This document shows, piece by piece, positions 1 to 8,112 of a stretch of DNA of 64,000 bases (positions within the stretch are counted from its first letter, which is position 1; each line of letters starts with the position of its first letter). The position numbers were made by a program, and so were the translations under genes. The DNA comes from Actinacidiphila rubida (lineage in GTDB: Bacteria; Actinomycetota; Actinomycetes; Streptomycetales; Streptomycetaceae): positions 62,001 through 126,000 of the forward strand of contig NZ_FODD01000010.1 of NCBI RefSeq assembly GCF_900110255.1, in the 5' to 3' direction. The notes beneath the pieces are model-generated. The model made no database searches and was not told the DNA's origin. It worked only from the letters and a program-made list of their open reading frames with translations.

Positions 1-263
1 ACCGGCGCCGCCAGCACGAGCAGCACGAGCAGCACGTGCCGGGCAGCCAGGGCACGTCGGCGGCCGGACCGGCCCGCGGTGCGGATCCGGGGAGCGCCGT
101 GCGGCGCGGCTCACCTCGGAGCGTCGGCCGCCGCGATGTGATGTCGGACGGGTATCACAGAGACGGAAAGAGGTCTTGGACGCGGGTCCGGGTCCCGCCG
201 CAGGCTGGGAGGCGAGATCACCGCCACGAAGGCTGCGACGGCCACGACGACAGGAGCGACGCC
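1..263. other. Left window edge, no assignable gene
   Basis: No complete gene is visible here. On the minus strand the first ~40 bases read as a Val/Leu-rich hydrophobic stretch (VLLVLLVLAAP) that could be the signal or membrane segment of a gene lying mostly outside the window, but I find no convincing start codon with a ribosome binding site. The right part is the leader of the gene that starts at 264. Confidence 0.3.
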
Positions 264-1124
264 ATGAAGATCTTCCTCACCGGTGGATCCGGATACCTCG
301 GCAAGGCCACGATCAGCGCGCTGGTCCGCCAGGGGCACACCGTCGAGGCACTGGCCCGCACCGACGGCTCCGCCGCGACCGTCGCCGCCTTCGGCGCGAC
401 CCCGGTACGGGGCGGACTCGGCGACCTCGCCGTCCTCAACGCGGCGGCGGCCCGCGCCGAAGGCGTCGTGCACCTCGCGCAGGCCCAGACCGGCGACGAG
501 GACCTCGCCGCCGCCACCGCGATGCAGGACGGCGTCGGCAGCGGCCCGTACCTGCACACCGGCGGCAGCTGGGTCTACGGCGACACCCACGGGATCGCCG
601 ACGAGACCGCCCCCTGGAACCCGCCGCCGGTCGTCGCCTGGCGCAAGCCCGTCGAGGACGCGGTGCTGCGGCGGACGCAGCAGGGAGGCCGCCCCGTCGT
701 GCTGCGGCCCGGACTGCTGTACGGCGGCGAGAACCGGCTGATCGACCTCTTCTTCACCCAGCCCGGCACGGCGGCCGGCGCCATCCCCGTCATCGGCGAC
801 GGCGCGAACCACTGGGCCCTGGTGCACGTCGACGACACCGCCGAGCTGTACGTCGCCGCGCTCAAGGCCCGGCCGGGCTCCGTCTACGCGGGCGTCGGCG
901 GCGTCAACCCCACCGCCAGGGACTGCGCGCTCGCCGTCGCCCGGTCCGCGGGGCTCGACGGCCGGATCGCCTCCCTCACGCTGGAGCAGGCCCGCGAGCA
1001 GATGGGCCCGGTCGCGGACGCCTTCGCCCTCGACCAGCAGCTCACCTGCGCCAAGGCCGAGGCCGAACTCGACTGGAGTCCTCGGTACACCGACCCGCTG
1101 ACCGTCCTCGCCAAGGGCGCATGA
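264..1124 (+). CDS. NAD(P)-dependent epimerase/reductase (atypical SDR)
   Basis: A 286-residue Rossmann-fold protein of the extended/atypical SDR group. The N-terminus carries the nucleotide-binding glycine motif GGSGYLG right after the first strand, and the C-terminal part has the substrate-side pattern seen in epimerase/dehydratase relatives (VHVDDTAELYVAAL). The ATG at 264 was chosen because it begins exactly at the first beta strand and follows AGGAG at 252. No clear YxxxK pair is visible; the equivalent stretch reads AWRKPVE, so this is probably an atypical member. The substrate cannot be read from sequence. A LysR regulator follows 80 bp downstream on the same strand and may control it. 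Confidence 0.85.
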   Translation: MKIFLTGGSGYLGKATISALVRQGHTVEALARTDGSAATVAAFGATPVRGGLGDLAVLNAAAARAEGVVHLAQAQTGDEDLAAATAMQDGVGSGPYLHTGGSWVYGDTHGIADETAPWNPPPVVAWRKPVEDAVLRRTQQGGRPVVLRPGLLYGGENRLIDLFFTQPGTAAGAIPVIGDGANHWALVHVDDTAELYVAALKARPGSVYAGVGGVNPTARDCALAVARSAGLDGRIASLTLEQAREQMGPVADAFALDQQLTCAKAEAELDWSPRYTDPLTVLAKGA

Positions 1125-1204
1125 GCGGGCGGGGCGACGGCACATGACGACGGCCGGGCGGCGCGACGGGCCGTCCACGATCGCACGACGGGTGGTGCGT
1201 CCGG

Positions 1205-2080
1205 GTGGACCTTGACCTGCGCAAGCTGCGGTACTTCGTGGCCGTGGCCGAGGAGTTGCACTTCGGCCGTGCCGCGGAGCGGCTGCACATCGCCCAGCCG
1301 GTGCTGTCCCGGCAGATCCGGAGCCTGGAGGACGACCTCGGCGCCGAGGTCTTCGACCGCGGCCGGCGCGGCACGCAACTGACGCCCGCGGGTGAGCAGT
1401 TGCTGGAGGACGCCGTCCCGCTGCTCGCGGCGGGACAGGCGCTGGCCCGCCGGGTCAAGGCCGCGGCGCAGGACACGCCCACCCTGGTCGTCGGCTTCAT
1501 GCCCGGCATCACCCTCACCCCGGCCACGGCCGCGTTCACCGCGCTCCATCCCGACGTCTCCGTACGCCTGTTGCGCACCACGTGGGCCGACCAGGTGGAG
1601 GTGCTGCTCGACGGGCGGGCCGACATCGGCGTCGTGCGCCTGCCGATCGACGCGCACGGCCTGCAGGTCCGGCCGGTCTTCCAGGAACCCAGGGTGGTCA
1701 TGGTGCCGGCGGGCCACCGCCTGGCCGGCCGGCCGTCGGTGACCGTCCGCGACCTTGCCGCCGAGCACCTGCTCCAGGACCCGGACGCCGTGCCCGAATG
1801 GCGCGACGTGGCGCTGGAGATGCGCGACGGCCCGCGTCCTCCCGTCCCCGAGATCCACCAGGTCGAGGAGAAGCTGGAGCTGGTGGCCTCGGGCGCCGGC
1901 ATCTGCGTGCTTCCGCAGTCCACGGCGTCCTTCTACACCCGCCCGGACGTCGTCCCCCTCCCGGTCGACGACCTCGGCCCCAACGAGGTCGCCCTCGCGT
2001 GGGTCCCCACCCGCCGCTCCCCCCTGGTCCGCGACTTCGCCGACGCCGCCGCCCAGACGCTCACGGCCCCGCCGCTCTAG
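1205..2080 (+). CDS. LysR-family transcriptional regulator
   Basis: A 291-residue protein of typical LysR length. Residues 1-65 form the winged helix-turn-helix (LRYFVAVAEELHFGRAAERL, then QPVLSRQIRSLEDDLG and the LTPAG motif). The rest is a periplasmic-binding-like effector domain, with a conserved segment near the C-terminus (LVASGAGICVLP). The GTG at 1205 gives the standard N-terminus; no strong ribosome binding site is visible. It lies 80 bp downstream of the reductase gene in the same direction and may regulate it. The ligand is unknown. It converges on the next gene, with a strong shared hairpin between them. Confidence 0.92.
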   Translation: MDLDLRKLRYFVAVAEELHFGRAAERLHIAQPVLSRQIRSLEDDLGAEVFDRGRRGTQLTPAGEQLLEDAVPLLAAGQALARRVKAAAQDTPTLVVGFMPGITLTPATAAFTALHPDVSVRLLRTTWADQVEVLLDGRADIGVVRLPIDAHGLQVRPVFQEPRVVMVPAGHRLAGRPSVTVRDLAAEHLLQDPDAVPEWRDVALEMRDGPRPPVPEIHQVEEKLELVASGAGICVLPQSTASFYTRPDVVPLPVDDLGPNEVALAWVPTRRSPLVRDFADAAAQTLTAPPL

Positions 2081-2138
2081 GGTCTGCCGCTCCAGGGTCT
2101 GCCGTTCGGATCTCCGTGTGTGAGACCGGGCCCGACGA

Positions 2139-2170
2139 CGGCCCGGCGGCCGCACGGGGCCGCCGGGCCG
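2139..2170. terminator. Bidirectional terminator hairpin
   Basis: A perfect 13-bp inverted repeat, CGGCCCGGCGGCC and its complement, flanks a 6-nt loop. It sits between the convergent stops at 2080 and 2184, where a shared terminator is expected. There is no U-tract, as is common in high-GC actinomycetes. Confidence 0.7.
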
Positions 2171-2183
2171 GAGGAACGAGGGA

Positions 2184-4031
2184 TCAACCGCAGCCGACCC
2201 CGAAGGAGTTGGTGCCCGAGGCGGCGGTGGGGGTGGTGGAGACGGTCAGTCCGATGTACGGGTGGGCGCTGTCCACGGAGAAGGTCAGCTTGTCCGTGAA
2301 GGTGTAGCTCTGCGCGCCCTTCGGGAACTGCGCGGTCTGCGGGCCGTTCACCGCGACCGCACCCTGCGGCGAGCGGTGGGCGCTGCGCCACCACGCGAGA
2401 TGCAGCGTGCCGGCGGCCGTCCCGTCGTAGCGCACCAGGACCGTCGCGGTGGCGGTGCGGTGCTTGCCGGACGTGCAGCTGAAGTCCGTGACGGCGACCG
2501 AGGCGACCTGCGGGCTGCTCGGCTCCGGGGTCGTGGGGGTGGCGGTGGGCGCCGTGGCGCTCGCGGACGCGGGCGGCGCCGAGGCGGGAGTGCCGGCCGG
2601 CGTCGTGGCGGGAGCGGTCGTCGCCGTGGCCGGGGCCTGCGCGACCGTCGGCGAGGCGGACGGGCTGCCGCTCGCCGGCGCGGTGGTGGCGGGAGCGGTG
2701 GTGGCCGTCGCCGCGTCCGTCGCCGGTGCCGTGGCCGCGGTGACGCTCTGGGACGGGGCGGGGCTCGCGGCGGCGCTGCTCTTGTCGTTGCCCGACGCGA
2801 CGGCGGTGATGCCGACGACGACCGCGACGACCGCGACCGCGGCGACCGCCACGATCTTGGCGCGCCGGCCGAAACGCGGCGGCTCGCCGCCGCCGTTCGC
2901 TCCGGCACCGGCCAGGCCCGAGGTGCCCTTTCCTTCGAGCACCGCGACGATGGCGCTGGGCGGCAGGGCCGCCTTCCTCACGTCCGCGGGCCGTGGCGCG
3001 TCCTGGGCCTGGACGGTGCTGCCCTCGGCCGGGGCGGAGCCCTCGGGTGCGGCGGGTGCGGCGGGTGCATCGGGTGCTTCGGGCGCGGTGTTCGCCGCAG
3101 CGTCCGTGGCGGCCGCGGCCGCGGCCGCAGCCGTGGTCTCCGGCTTCGCCGTGCCCTGCGCGGACGCGGTGGCGGCCTCGGCCGCGGTGTCCCCGGCCTG
3201 CGCGGGCTTCCCGGTCTGCGCGGCCTTCCCGGCCTGCGCGGTCTTCCCGGGCTTCCCGGTCTTGGCCGCGGTCGCCGCCGCGGCCGAAGTGCGCTTCGCC
3301 GCCGTGGTCTTCCTGGCGGCCGGTGCCGCCTTGGCCGTCTTCGACGCGGTCGCGGGACGCTTGTCCGTGGCGGCGGCCGGCACACTGTCGCCCGGCGCCG
3401 CGGGCTGCTCCGGCGTGCTGCTGGCAGCCGGCGAAGCCGCGGCGACGCCCGTGGCCGCCGCCTTCTTCCCGGCGGCCGGAGTGCGCTTCGCCGTGGCCGG
3501 CTCGGCGGGGGTGCCCGCAGGCGTCGCGTCGGCGGCGGGGGAGCCGGTCGCGGCAGCCGCGTTCCCGGCACTCCGAGCGGCCGGATTCGCCTTGGCGGCC
3601 GCCGCCTTCCCGGCCGGTGCCGCCTTGGCCGTCCTGGCGTTCTTCGCGGGCTGCGCGCGCTTCCGCGACGCCGGTGCGGCCGCCGGGGTCACCGGTTCCG
3701 CCGCCTGGGTCGCGGTTCCGGCCCCTGCCGCACCCTTCGCCTCAGCCCCCGCCTTCGCCGCGGACGGCTGCGGGCTCGCGGGTGCCTCCCCTGACGCCGG
3801 CTCAGCGGCGGCGGACTCGCCCTCCGGCGTCGCCGCGGCAGCAGTGGAGCCCGTGACGGAAGACGGAGCCGGAGCTGCGGCCGGAGCCGGAGCCGGAGTT
3901 GGGGCCGGAGTTGGGGCCGCGGCCGGGGCGGCGGCCGGGGCCGGCGCCTCGGACGGGGCCTTCGCCTGGGGGACGTCCGGCGCCGCACCGTCCGCGCCGC
4001 CGGGTATGCCGGTGCCGTCGATCTCGTCCAC
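2184..4031 (-). CDS. Ala/Pro/Lys-rich single-pass membrane protein
   Basis: A 615-residue protein of unknown function, assuming the GTG at 4031. The first ~370 residues are low complexity: first Ala-Pro rich, then Ala-Lys-Pro rich with motifs such as PAKNARTAKAAPAGKAAAAK that resemble histone H1 or HupS-type tails. An Arg-flanked transmembrane helix follows (KIVAVAAVAVVAVVVGITAV), then a Ser/Thr/Ala/Pro linker and a ~105-residue C-terminal domain with three Cys and a beta-rich look (VAVTDFSC, YTFTDKLTF). The likely topology is a long disordered cytoplasmic region with a small extracellular domain. Translation start is uncertain because the upstream frame stays open to 4295. I do not recognise a family for the C-terminal domain. 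Confidence 0.75.
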   Translation of the reverse strand: MDEIDGTGIPGGADGAAPDVPQAKAPSEAPAPAAAPAAAPTPAPTPAPAPAAAPAPSSVTGSTAAAATPEGESAAAEPASGEAPASPQPSAAKAGAEAKGAAGAGTATQAAEPVTPAAAPASRKRAQPAKNARTAKAAPAGKAAAAKANPAARSAGNAAAATGSPAADATPAGTPAEPATAKRTPAAGKKAAATGVAAASPAASSTPEQPAAPGDSVPAAATDKRPATASKTAKAAPAARKTTAAKRTSAAAATAAKTGKPGKTAQAGKAAQTGKPAQAGDTAAEAATASAQGTAKPETTAAAAAAAATDAAANTAPEAPDAPAAPAAPEGSAPAEGSTVQAQDAPRPADVRKAALPPSAIVAVLEGKGTSGLAGAGANGGGEPPRFGRRAKIVAVAAVAVVAVVVGITAVASGNDKSSAAASPAPSQSVTAATAPATDAATATTAPATTAPASGSPSASPTVAQAPATATTAPATTPAGTPASAPPASASATAPTATPTTPEPSSPQVASVAVTDFSCTSGKHRTATATVLVRYDGTAAGTLHLAWWRSAHRSPQGAVAVNGPQTAQFPKGAQSYTFTDKLTFSVDSAHPYIGLTVSTTPTAASGTNSFGVGCG

Positions 4032-4331
4032 GTGATCCTGCCCCTCGCGCTGCCCCTTGCCAGGGGCCCTGTGGTCGTGTGCCCTCGACCCCAGGTCACG
4101 TGGGGTCTCGGGGAGCCCGCCCCTCCTTGAGGGCACCGCGGCAACCCCCAAGTCCCCGAGGGGGACTGCTGTGAGGATCACGAGGGTACTGCCTCCGCGG
4201 ACCGGTCCCGACCACGGTCCCCGATGCCGGGAACAGGCCTGTCGCACGCCCGGCTTCGCGATCCGTCGCTCCCTTGTCCGTGGCCAGTGCTTCACTGGCT
4301 GCGCTCGCCGTCCCCTCTCCAGAGGAGTGCC
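4032..4331. promoter_or_regulatory. Divergent intergenic region with two inverted repeats
   Basis: This 300-bp gap separates divergent genes. It holds AGTCCCC-GAG-GGGGACT at 4151-4167 and GCCAGTG-CTT-CACTGGC at 4283-4299, the second only 33 bp before the MFS start codon. Both are perfect inverted repeats with 3-nt centres and could be operators. No regulator gene is adjacent, so the protein that might bind is unknown. Confidence 0.4.
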
Positions 4332-5588
4332 ATGGCCACGATCCTGCCGAGGCCAGGACCGCCCCGCGTCCTGGCGCAGGCGCAGCTCGCCAACTCCGTG
4401 GGGGACGGCGCCTTCTACGCGACCTCCGCGCTGTTCTTCACGCAGATCGTGGGGCTGTCCGCGACCCGCGTCGGACTCGCCCTGACCATCGGCTGGTTCA
4501 CCGGCATGCTCGCGGGCGTGCCCCTGGGCAACCTGGCGGACCGCTGGGGGCCGCGGCGCACGGCCCGGCTGCTGGCGGTCTGCACGTCCGCGACGCTGCT
4601 CGCCTTCCTGGTCATCCGCTCGTTCCCGCTCTTCGTCGTGGGCTTCTGCCTCTACGCCTGCTGCCAGGGCGGGTTGACCTCGGCCCGTCAGGCCCTGCTG
4701 GCCGGGCTGGTCGGCGCCGAGGAACGGACCAGGGTCCGCGCCCAGTTGCAGTCGGCCGTCAACGGCGGGCTGGCCCTGGGCGCAGGCATGGGCGGCATCG
4801 CCCTGAGCGTCGACTCCAAGGCCGCGTACCTCACCGTCTTCGCGCTCGACGCCCTCATGTTCCTCGTCGCCGCTCTGGTGCTCGGCCGCGTGCCGGAGGC
4901 CCCGCCCGCGACGGCGCCCGCGTCGGGCGGGCCGCGTCTGACCGTGCTGCGCGACCGGCCCTATGCCCTGCTGACCCTGCTCAACGCGGTCCTGTACCTC
5001 AACATGCCGCTGCTCAGCCTCGGACTGCCGCTGTGGATCGCGCAGCGCACCGACGCGCCCAAGCCGATGGCGGCCGCGGTGCTGGTCGTCAACATGCTGT
5101 GCGTCGTGGTGTTCCAGGTCCGGGTGGCCCGCCAGGTCACCAGCCTGCCCACCGCGTCGCGAGCCACCGTCAGGGCCGGGTGCCTGCTGTGCGCCGCGTG
5201 CCTCGTGTACGCGCTCTCCGGCTCCTCGTTCGGCGCGGCCGCGGCGGCCGGCGTGCTGCTGGCGGCGGCGTTCGTCCAGGTCTTCGGCGAGATGATGCAG
5301 GGCGCCGGTGCCTGGGAGATCGGGTTCGGTCTCGCCCCGGACGGCCGCCAGGGGCAGTACCAGGGCTTCTTCGGCATGGCACCGCAGATCGCCCGGATGC
5401 TCGGCCCGACGGTGATGACGACGCTCCTGATCGGCTGGGGGACCGGCGGCTGGCTGGTCCTCGGCGGCCTCTTCCTGGGCGCGGCGCTGGCCGTCCGTCT
5501 GGTGGTGGCGAGGTACGGGAGCGGCCCGTCCGCGGTCGGCGGAACCGGTGCTTCCGACGCTGCCGCCGAAGCCCCGGCCGCGACGTGA
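4332..5588 (+). CDS. MFS transporter
   Basis: A 418-residue integral membrane protein with about 12 hydrophobic segments, the usual major facilitator length. The signature loop between helices 2 and 3 is visible (GNLADRWGPRRTARLL), as is the second-half counterpart region. The ATG at 4332 follows AGAGGAG at 4321, an excellent ribosome binding site, although the frame is open further upstream. It probably exports a small molecule or sugar by proton antiport, but the substrate cannot be read. A perfect inverted repeat lies 33 bp upstream of the start and may control it. Confidence 0.9.
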   Translation: MATILPRPGPPRVLAQAQLANSVGDGAFYATSALFFTQIVGLSATRVGLALTIGWFTGMLAGVPLGNLADRWGPRRTARLLAVCTSATLLAFLVIRSFPLFVVGFCLYACCQGGLTSARQALLAGLVGAEERTRVRAQLQSAVNGGLALGAGMGGIALSVDSKAAYLTVFALDALMFLVAALVLGRVPEAPPATAPASGGPRLTVLRDRPYALLTLLNAVLYLNMPLLSLGLPLWIAQRTDAPKPMAAAVLVVNMLCVVVFQVRVARQVTSLPTASRATVRAGCLLCAACLVYALSGSSFGAAAAAGVLLAAAFVQVFGEMMQGAGAWEIGFGLAPDGRQGQYQGFFGMAPQIARMLGPTVMTTLLIGWGTGGWLVLGGLFLGAALAVRLVVARYGSGPSAVGGTGASDAAAEAPAAT

Positions 5589-5812
5589 CCGGCTGAGCGA
5601 TCATCCCGCTTTTCCCAGACGCCACGACCGAACACCGCATCAACTCCCGTTCCGTATACGTCCCTTGGGGTGTGTCACAGTGGTCCCTGCCCGCCGCGTG
5701 CCGCTGCCAGCGCAGCGCTCTGGCGGCGACCGGCCGGGCGCGGACCACGCGCGGCCGGAGCGAGGACGGCGGGGCAGGGACTCCGCCACGCGAGCGCTCG
5801 GGGAGGCGTGCA

Positions 5813-6475
5813 GTGAGTGGTGCGGAGATCTACTTCAGCAACAACTACCGTGACCTGTGTCAGGAGCACGGCACAGGTGCGGGCTTCCAGTTCGAGTTCT
5901 CGTGCGGGCGGTGCTACGACACCTGGCGCTCGCCGTTCGAGCCCTACGCCGGTGCCCGGATGGCCAGTTGGGTGGACAAGGGCGTCAGCGCGGCATGGGG
6001 CCTGCTGGGGCGCACCGGCAGCGGCGTGTCCAGTGCCGCCGACGGGCTGGCCGGTGCCGGATTCGGCTCGGCCCGCGACTCGGCCTTCCAGCGCGCCATC
6101 TCCCACGCCCAGGGCCACTTCAACCGCTGCCCGCGCTGCACCCACTACGTCTGCAACCGGTGCTGGAACGCCGGGCAGGGCATCTGCCTGACCTGCGCGC
6201 CCGACACGGCCGCCGAGGCGGTCGCCGCCCGGCAGCGCGGCCTCAACGACAGCGTGACCGAGCAGGCCTACTCGGCCGGCCAGCACGCGGGCGCCGGATT
6301 CGACACCGCCACGCCGCGCCAGCTGGTGTGCCCGCACTGCCGCACCGAGACGCACGGCACGCCCTTCTGCCCCGGCTGCGGCAACCGCGTGGCGCAGCAG
6401 GACGCCTGCGCCTCCTGCCGGAACCCCGTCCCGGAGGGCTCGGCCTTCTGCCCGAGCTGCGGCACCCGCCGCTGA
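5813..6475 (+). CDS. Multi-zinc-ribbon protein
   Basis: A 220-residue cysteine-rich protein with several CxxC pairs: CGRC near residue 30, CPRC and CNRC near 105-120, then CPHC/CPGC and CASC/CPSC at the C-terminus, a double zinc ribbon of the DZR type. Between them lies a Gly/Ala/Ser-rich segment of moderate hydrophobicity. The GTG at 5813 follows GGGAGGCG. Such proteins usually act in protein-protein or nucleic-acid contacts; no catalytic domain is visible. The following gene at 6600 is in the same direction, but a strong hairpin separates them, so they are probably independent units. Confidence 0.85.
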   Translation: MSGAEIYFSNNYRDLCQEHGTGAGFQFEFSCGRCYDTWRSPFEPYAGARMASWVDKGVSAAWGLLGRTGSGVSSAADGLAGAGFGSARDSAFQRAISHAQGHFNRCPRCTHYVCNRCWNAGQGICLTCAPDTAAEAVAARQRGLNDSVTEQAYSAGQHAGAGFDTATPRQLVCPHCRTETHGTPFCPGCGNRVAQQDACASCRNPVPEGSAFCPSCGTRR

Positions 6476-6512
6476 CGGTACGCCGGACGGCCCAGCGCGT
6501 GCCGGGCGCGGG

Positions 6513-6538
6513 CGGGCCCGCCCGGGGAGGCGGGCCCG
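6513..6538 (+). terminator. Terminator hairpin
   Basis: A perfect 10-bp stem (CGGGCCCGCC and its complement) closes a 6-nt loop 38 bp after the zinc-ribbon stop codon. It has no U-tract. Confidence 0.6.
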
Positions 6539-6599
6539 TCCCCCAGCCGCGCGACGGGTGATCTGCGATGATGTGTCCCGATCGCCCTGAGGAGGGAAC

Positions 6600-7064
6600 A
6601 TGCCGTACACCGTCGACTTCGAGAAGGTCTCCACCACCGGCCTGGAATCGTCCCCGGTCGCGGACGCTCTCGCGGGTCTGCGCGCGAACGAGGCGCGCTA
6701 CTACCGGAACAAGTACGACCACACCTTCGCCGTCACCCCCGCGAGCGAGGCGCCGGAGGTGCTCGACTACGTGAACCGCGTCCTCTCCGAGGAGCGCGAC
6801 ATCGTGATCTCCGCCCGCCCGCTGGAGGTGACCTCCTTCGAGGTGGACGGCCTCAGGATGGCCTACGTGTTCTACGAGTCCGGTCTGTCGATCAACGTGA
6901 TGTACGGCATCGAGGACGGCAAGAAGCGCGCGGTCGGCTTCAAGCTCTCCGAAGGCATGGAAGTCCCGGAGGAGTTGGCCGAGCGCTTCAAGTTCGCCCG
7001 GCAGAAGTCGAAGCTGGCGGGCGTGATCCGCGGGTCGTTCTTCGTCATCAAGGGCGAGTACTGA
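6600..7064 (+). CDS. Conserved hypothetical protein
   Basis: A 154-residue soluble protein without a signal peptide or membrane segment. The sequence is rich in charged residues and predicted alpha/beta (ARYYRNKYDHTF, EVTSFEVDGLRMAYVFYES). The start at 6600 is well supported by GAGGAGGGAAC immediately upstream. I do not recognise a functional family; it resembles a conserved actinomycete protein of unknown role. Its stop is converged on by the membrane gene at 7129-7863 with a hairpin between. Confidence 0.8.
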   Translation: MPYTVDFEKVSTTGLESSPVADALAGLRANEARYYRNKYDHTFAVTPASEAPEVLDYVNRVLSEERDIVISARPLEVTSFEVDGLRMAYVFYESGLSINVMYGIEDGKKRAVGFKLSEGMEVPEELAERFKFARQKSKLAGVIRGSFFVIKGEY

Positions 7065-7099
7065 GGGCCCTCCTGGCCGAGGCTGACCCGGGCTGACCC

Positions 7100-7129
7100 G
7101 GCCCGCGGAACCGCGCCCACCCGCGGGCC
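7100..7129. terminator. Terminator hairpin between convergent genes
   Basis: GGCCCGCGG at 7100-7108 pairs perfectly with CCGCGGGCC at 7121-7129. It lies between convergent stop codons. A tandem GGCTGACCCG repeat sits just before it. Confidence 0.55.
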
Positions 7130-7863
7130 TACGGGTGCTCGCCGAGCTGCACGAAGCCCCCGAGGGAGAAGCACAGGGCGCCGAGGAACGTCCCCCAGTT
7201 GGCGATGTCCTCGTTGATCAGGCTCCCCGTGGCGGGCCGGGTGAACGCCGCGAGTGCCGACACCATGAACAGGACGGAGCCCGTCTGGTTCACGGCCACG
7301 ATCCACCAGGCGCGGTCGCGCGGGCGCACGCAGGGGCGCCGCCGATGGCAGATCGCGACGAACCCCAGGTGGCCCGATGCCAGGAAGAGCACACAGCCGA
7401 CCACGTCCGGCCCCCAGATGAGCCGGTTGACCTGGCGGACGCTCAGCCCCTTCAGGAACGAGTCCAGCAGGTTCACGCCGAACACCAGCGTGCCCGCGAA
7501 CAGCGTGAACGCCCCCAGCCACGCCCCGCGAGTCGGATCGAATCGCCACCACCTCCACCGCGGGCCGGCCTCGCGCCCCGCGCCATCGGCACGCCGCGGG
7601 GCGTTGACCACCTGGAGCAGGGAGACGTATCCGCCGGTGGTGAAGAACAGGCCGCCGGTGAAGTAGATCGACGCGCAGGTCGTGGCGTCCCCCGAGCCGA
7701 ACTGGGCGACGGCCGCACCGGCCGCGAAGAGGCCGCCGCCGATGACGAAGGCGACCGAGGCGATGGTGTTGAGCCTGCCGGCCCGGCCCTCGGAAGGACG
7801 CCGGGTCAGCCTCGTGGCGAACGGCCTCGCGGCACCCTTGGCGCGCTTCCCGGACTGACCCAC
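7129..7863 (-). CDS. Membrane protein with two YrhK-like segments
   Basis: A 244-residue protein with about six hydrophobic segments after a basic N-terminal 30 residues. Two halves resemble each other in layout: a helix pair around residues 32-85 and another around residues 180-240, each ending in a Gly-rich helix with GGY or GGF. This is reminiscent of YrhK-type two-helix units, but I cannot confirm that by eye. The start at 7863 is the first ATG and fits the basic N-terminus. There are no catalytic motifs, so the role is unknown. Confidence 0.75.
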   Translation of the reverse strand: MGQSGKRAKGAARPFATRLTRRPSEGRAGRLNTIASVAFVIGGGLFAAGAAVAQFGSGDATTCASIYFTGGLFFTTGGYVSLLQVVNAPRRADGAGREAGPRWRWWRFDPTRGAWLGAFTLFAGTLVFGVNLLDSFLKGLSVRQVNRLIWGPDVVGCVLFLASGHLGFVAICHRRRPCVRPRDRAWWIVAVNQTGSVLFMVSALAAFTRPATGSLINEDIANWGTFLGALCFSLGGFVQLGEHP

Positions 7864-7975
7864 GGGGGCCAGCGTAGGGGTGGTGCGGAGGGGGACGGCG
7901 CGCGAAACGCGGGCGGCGCCTCCGATGCGCGACGGGGCACCCGGGCACGGCGGGTCGTCACGTGTTCAACGGGTC

Positions 7976-8004
7976 TTGCCGTTGGCATGGGCATGCTCTA
8001 ATTT
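7976..8004 (+). promoter_or_regulatory. Housekeeping-type promoter
   Basis: TTGCCG at 7976-7981 and TAATTT at 7999-8004 are separated by 17 bp, a good match to vegetative sigma (HrdB-type) promoters. It lies 109 bp upstream of the GTG start of the secreted protein at 8113, in an unusually AT-rich stretch for this window. Confidence 0.5.
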
Positions 8005-8112
8005 GGGGGATCTACCCGCATAGATCGGCGGGTTGGTTCGTCCTGAACGCGCACCCCCCATCCGCCGCTCCCCACCCCGGAGCGGTTGCATCACGCATCC
8101 AGGAGGATCCCT

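Noticed and set aside
2900..3950. Region considered as a histone H1/HupS-type gene
   Set aside because: The Lys/Ala/Pro-rich stretch is continuous with a membrane helix and an extracellular domain in one frame, so it was kept as part of one membrane protein.
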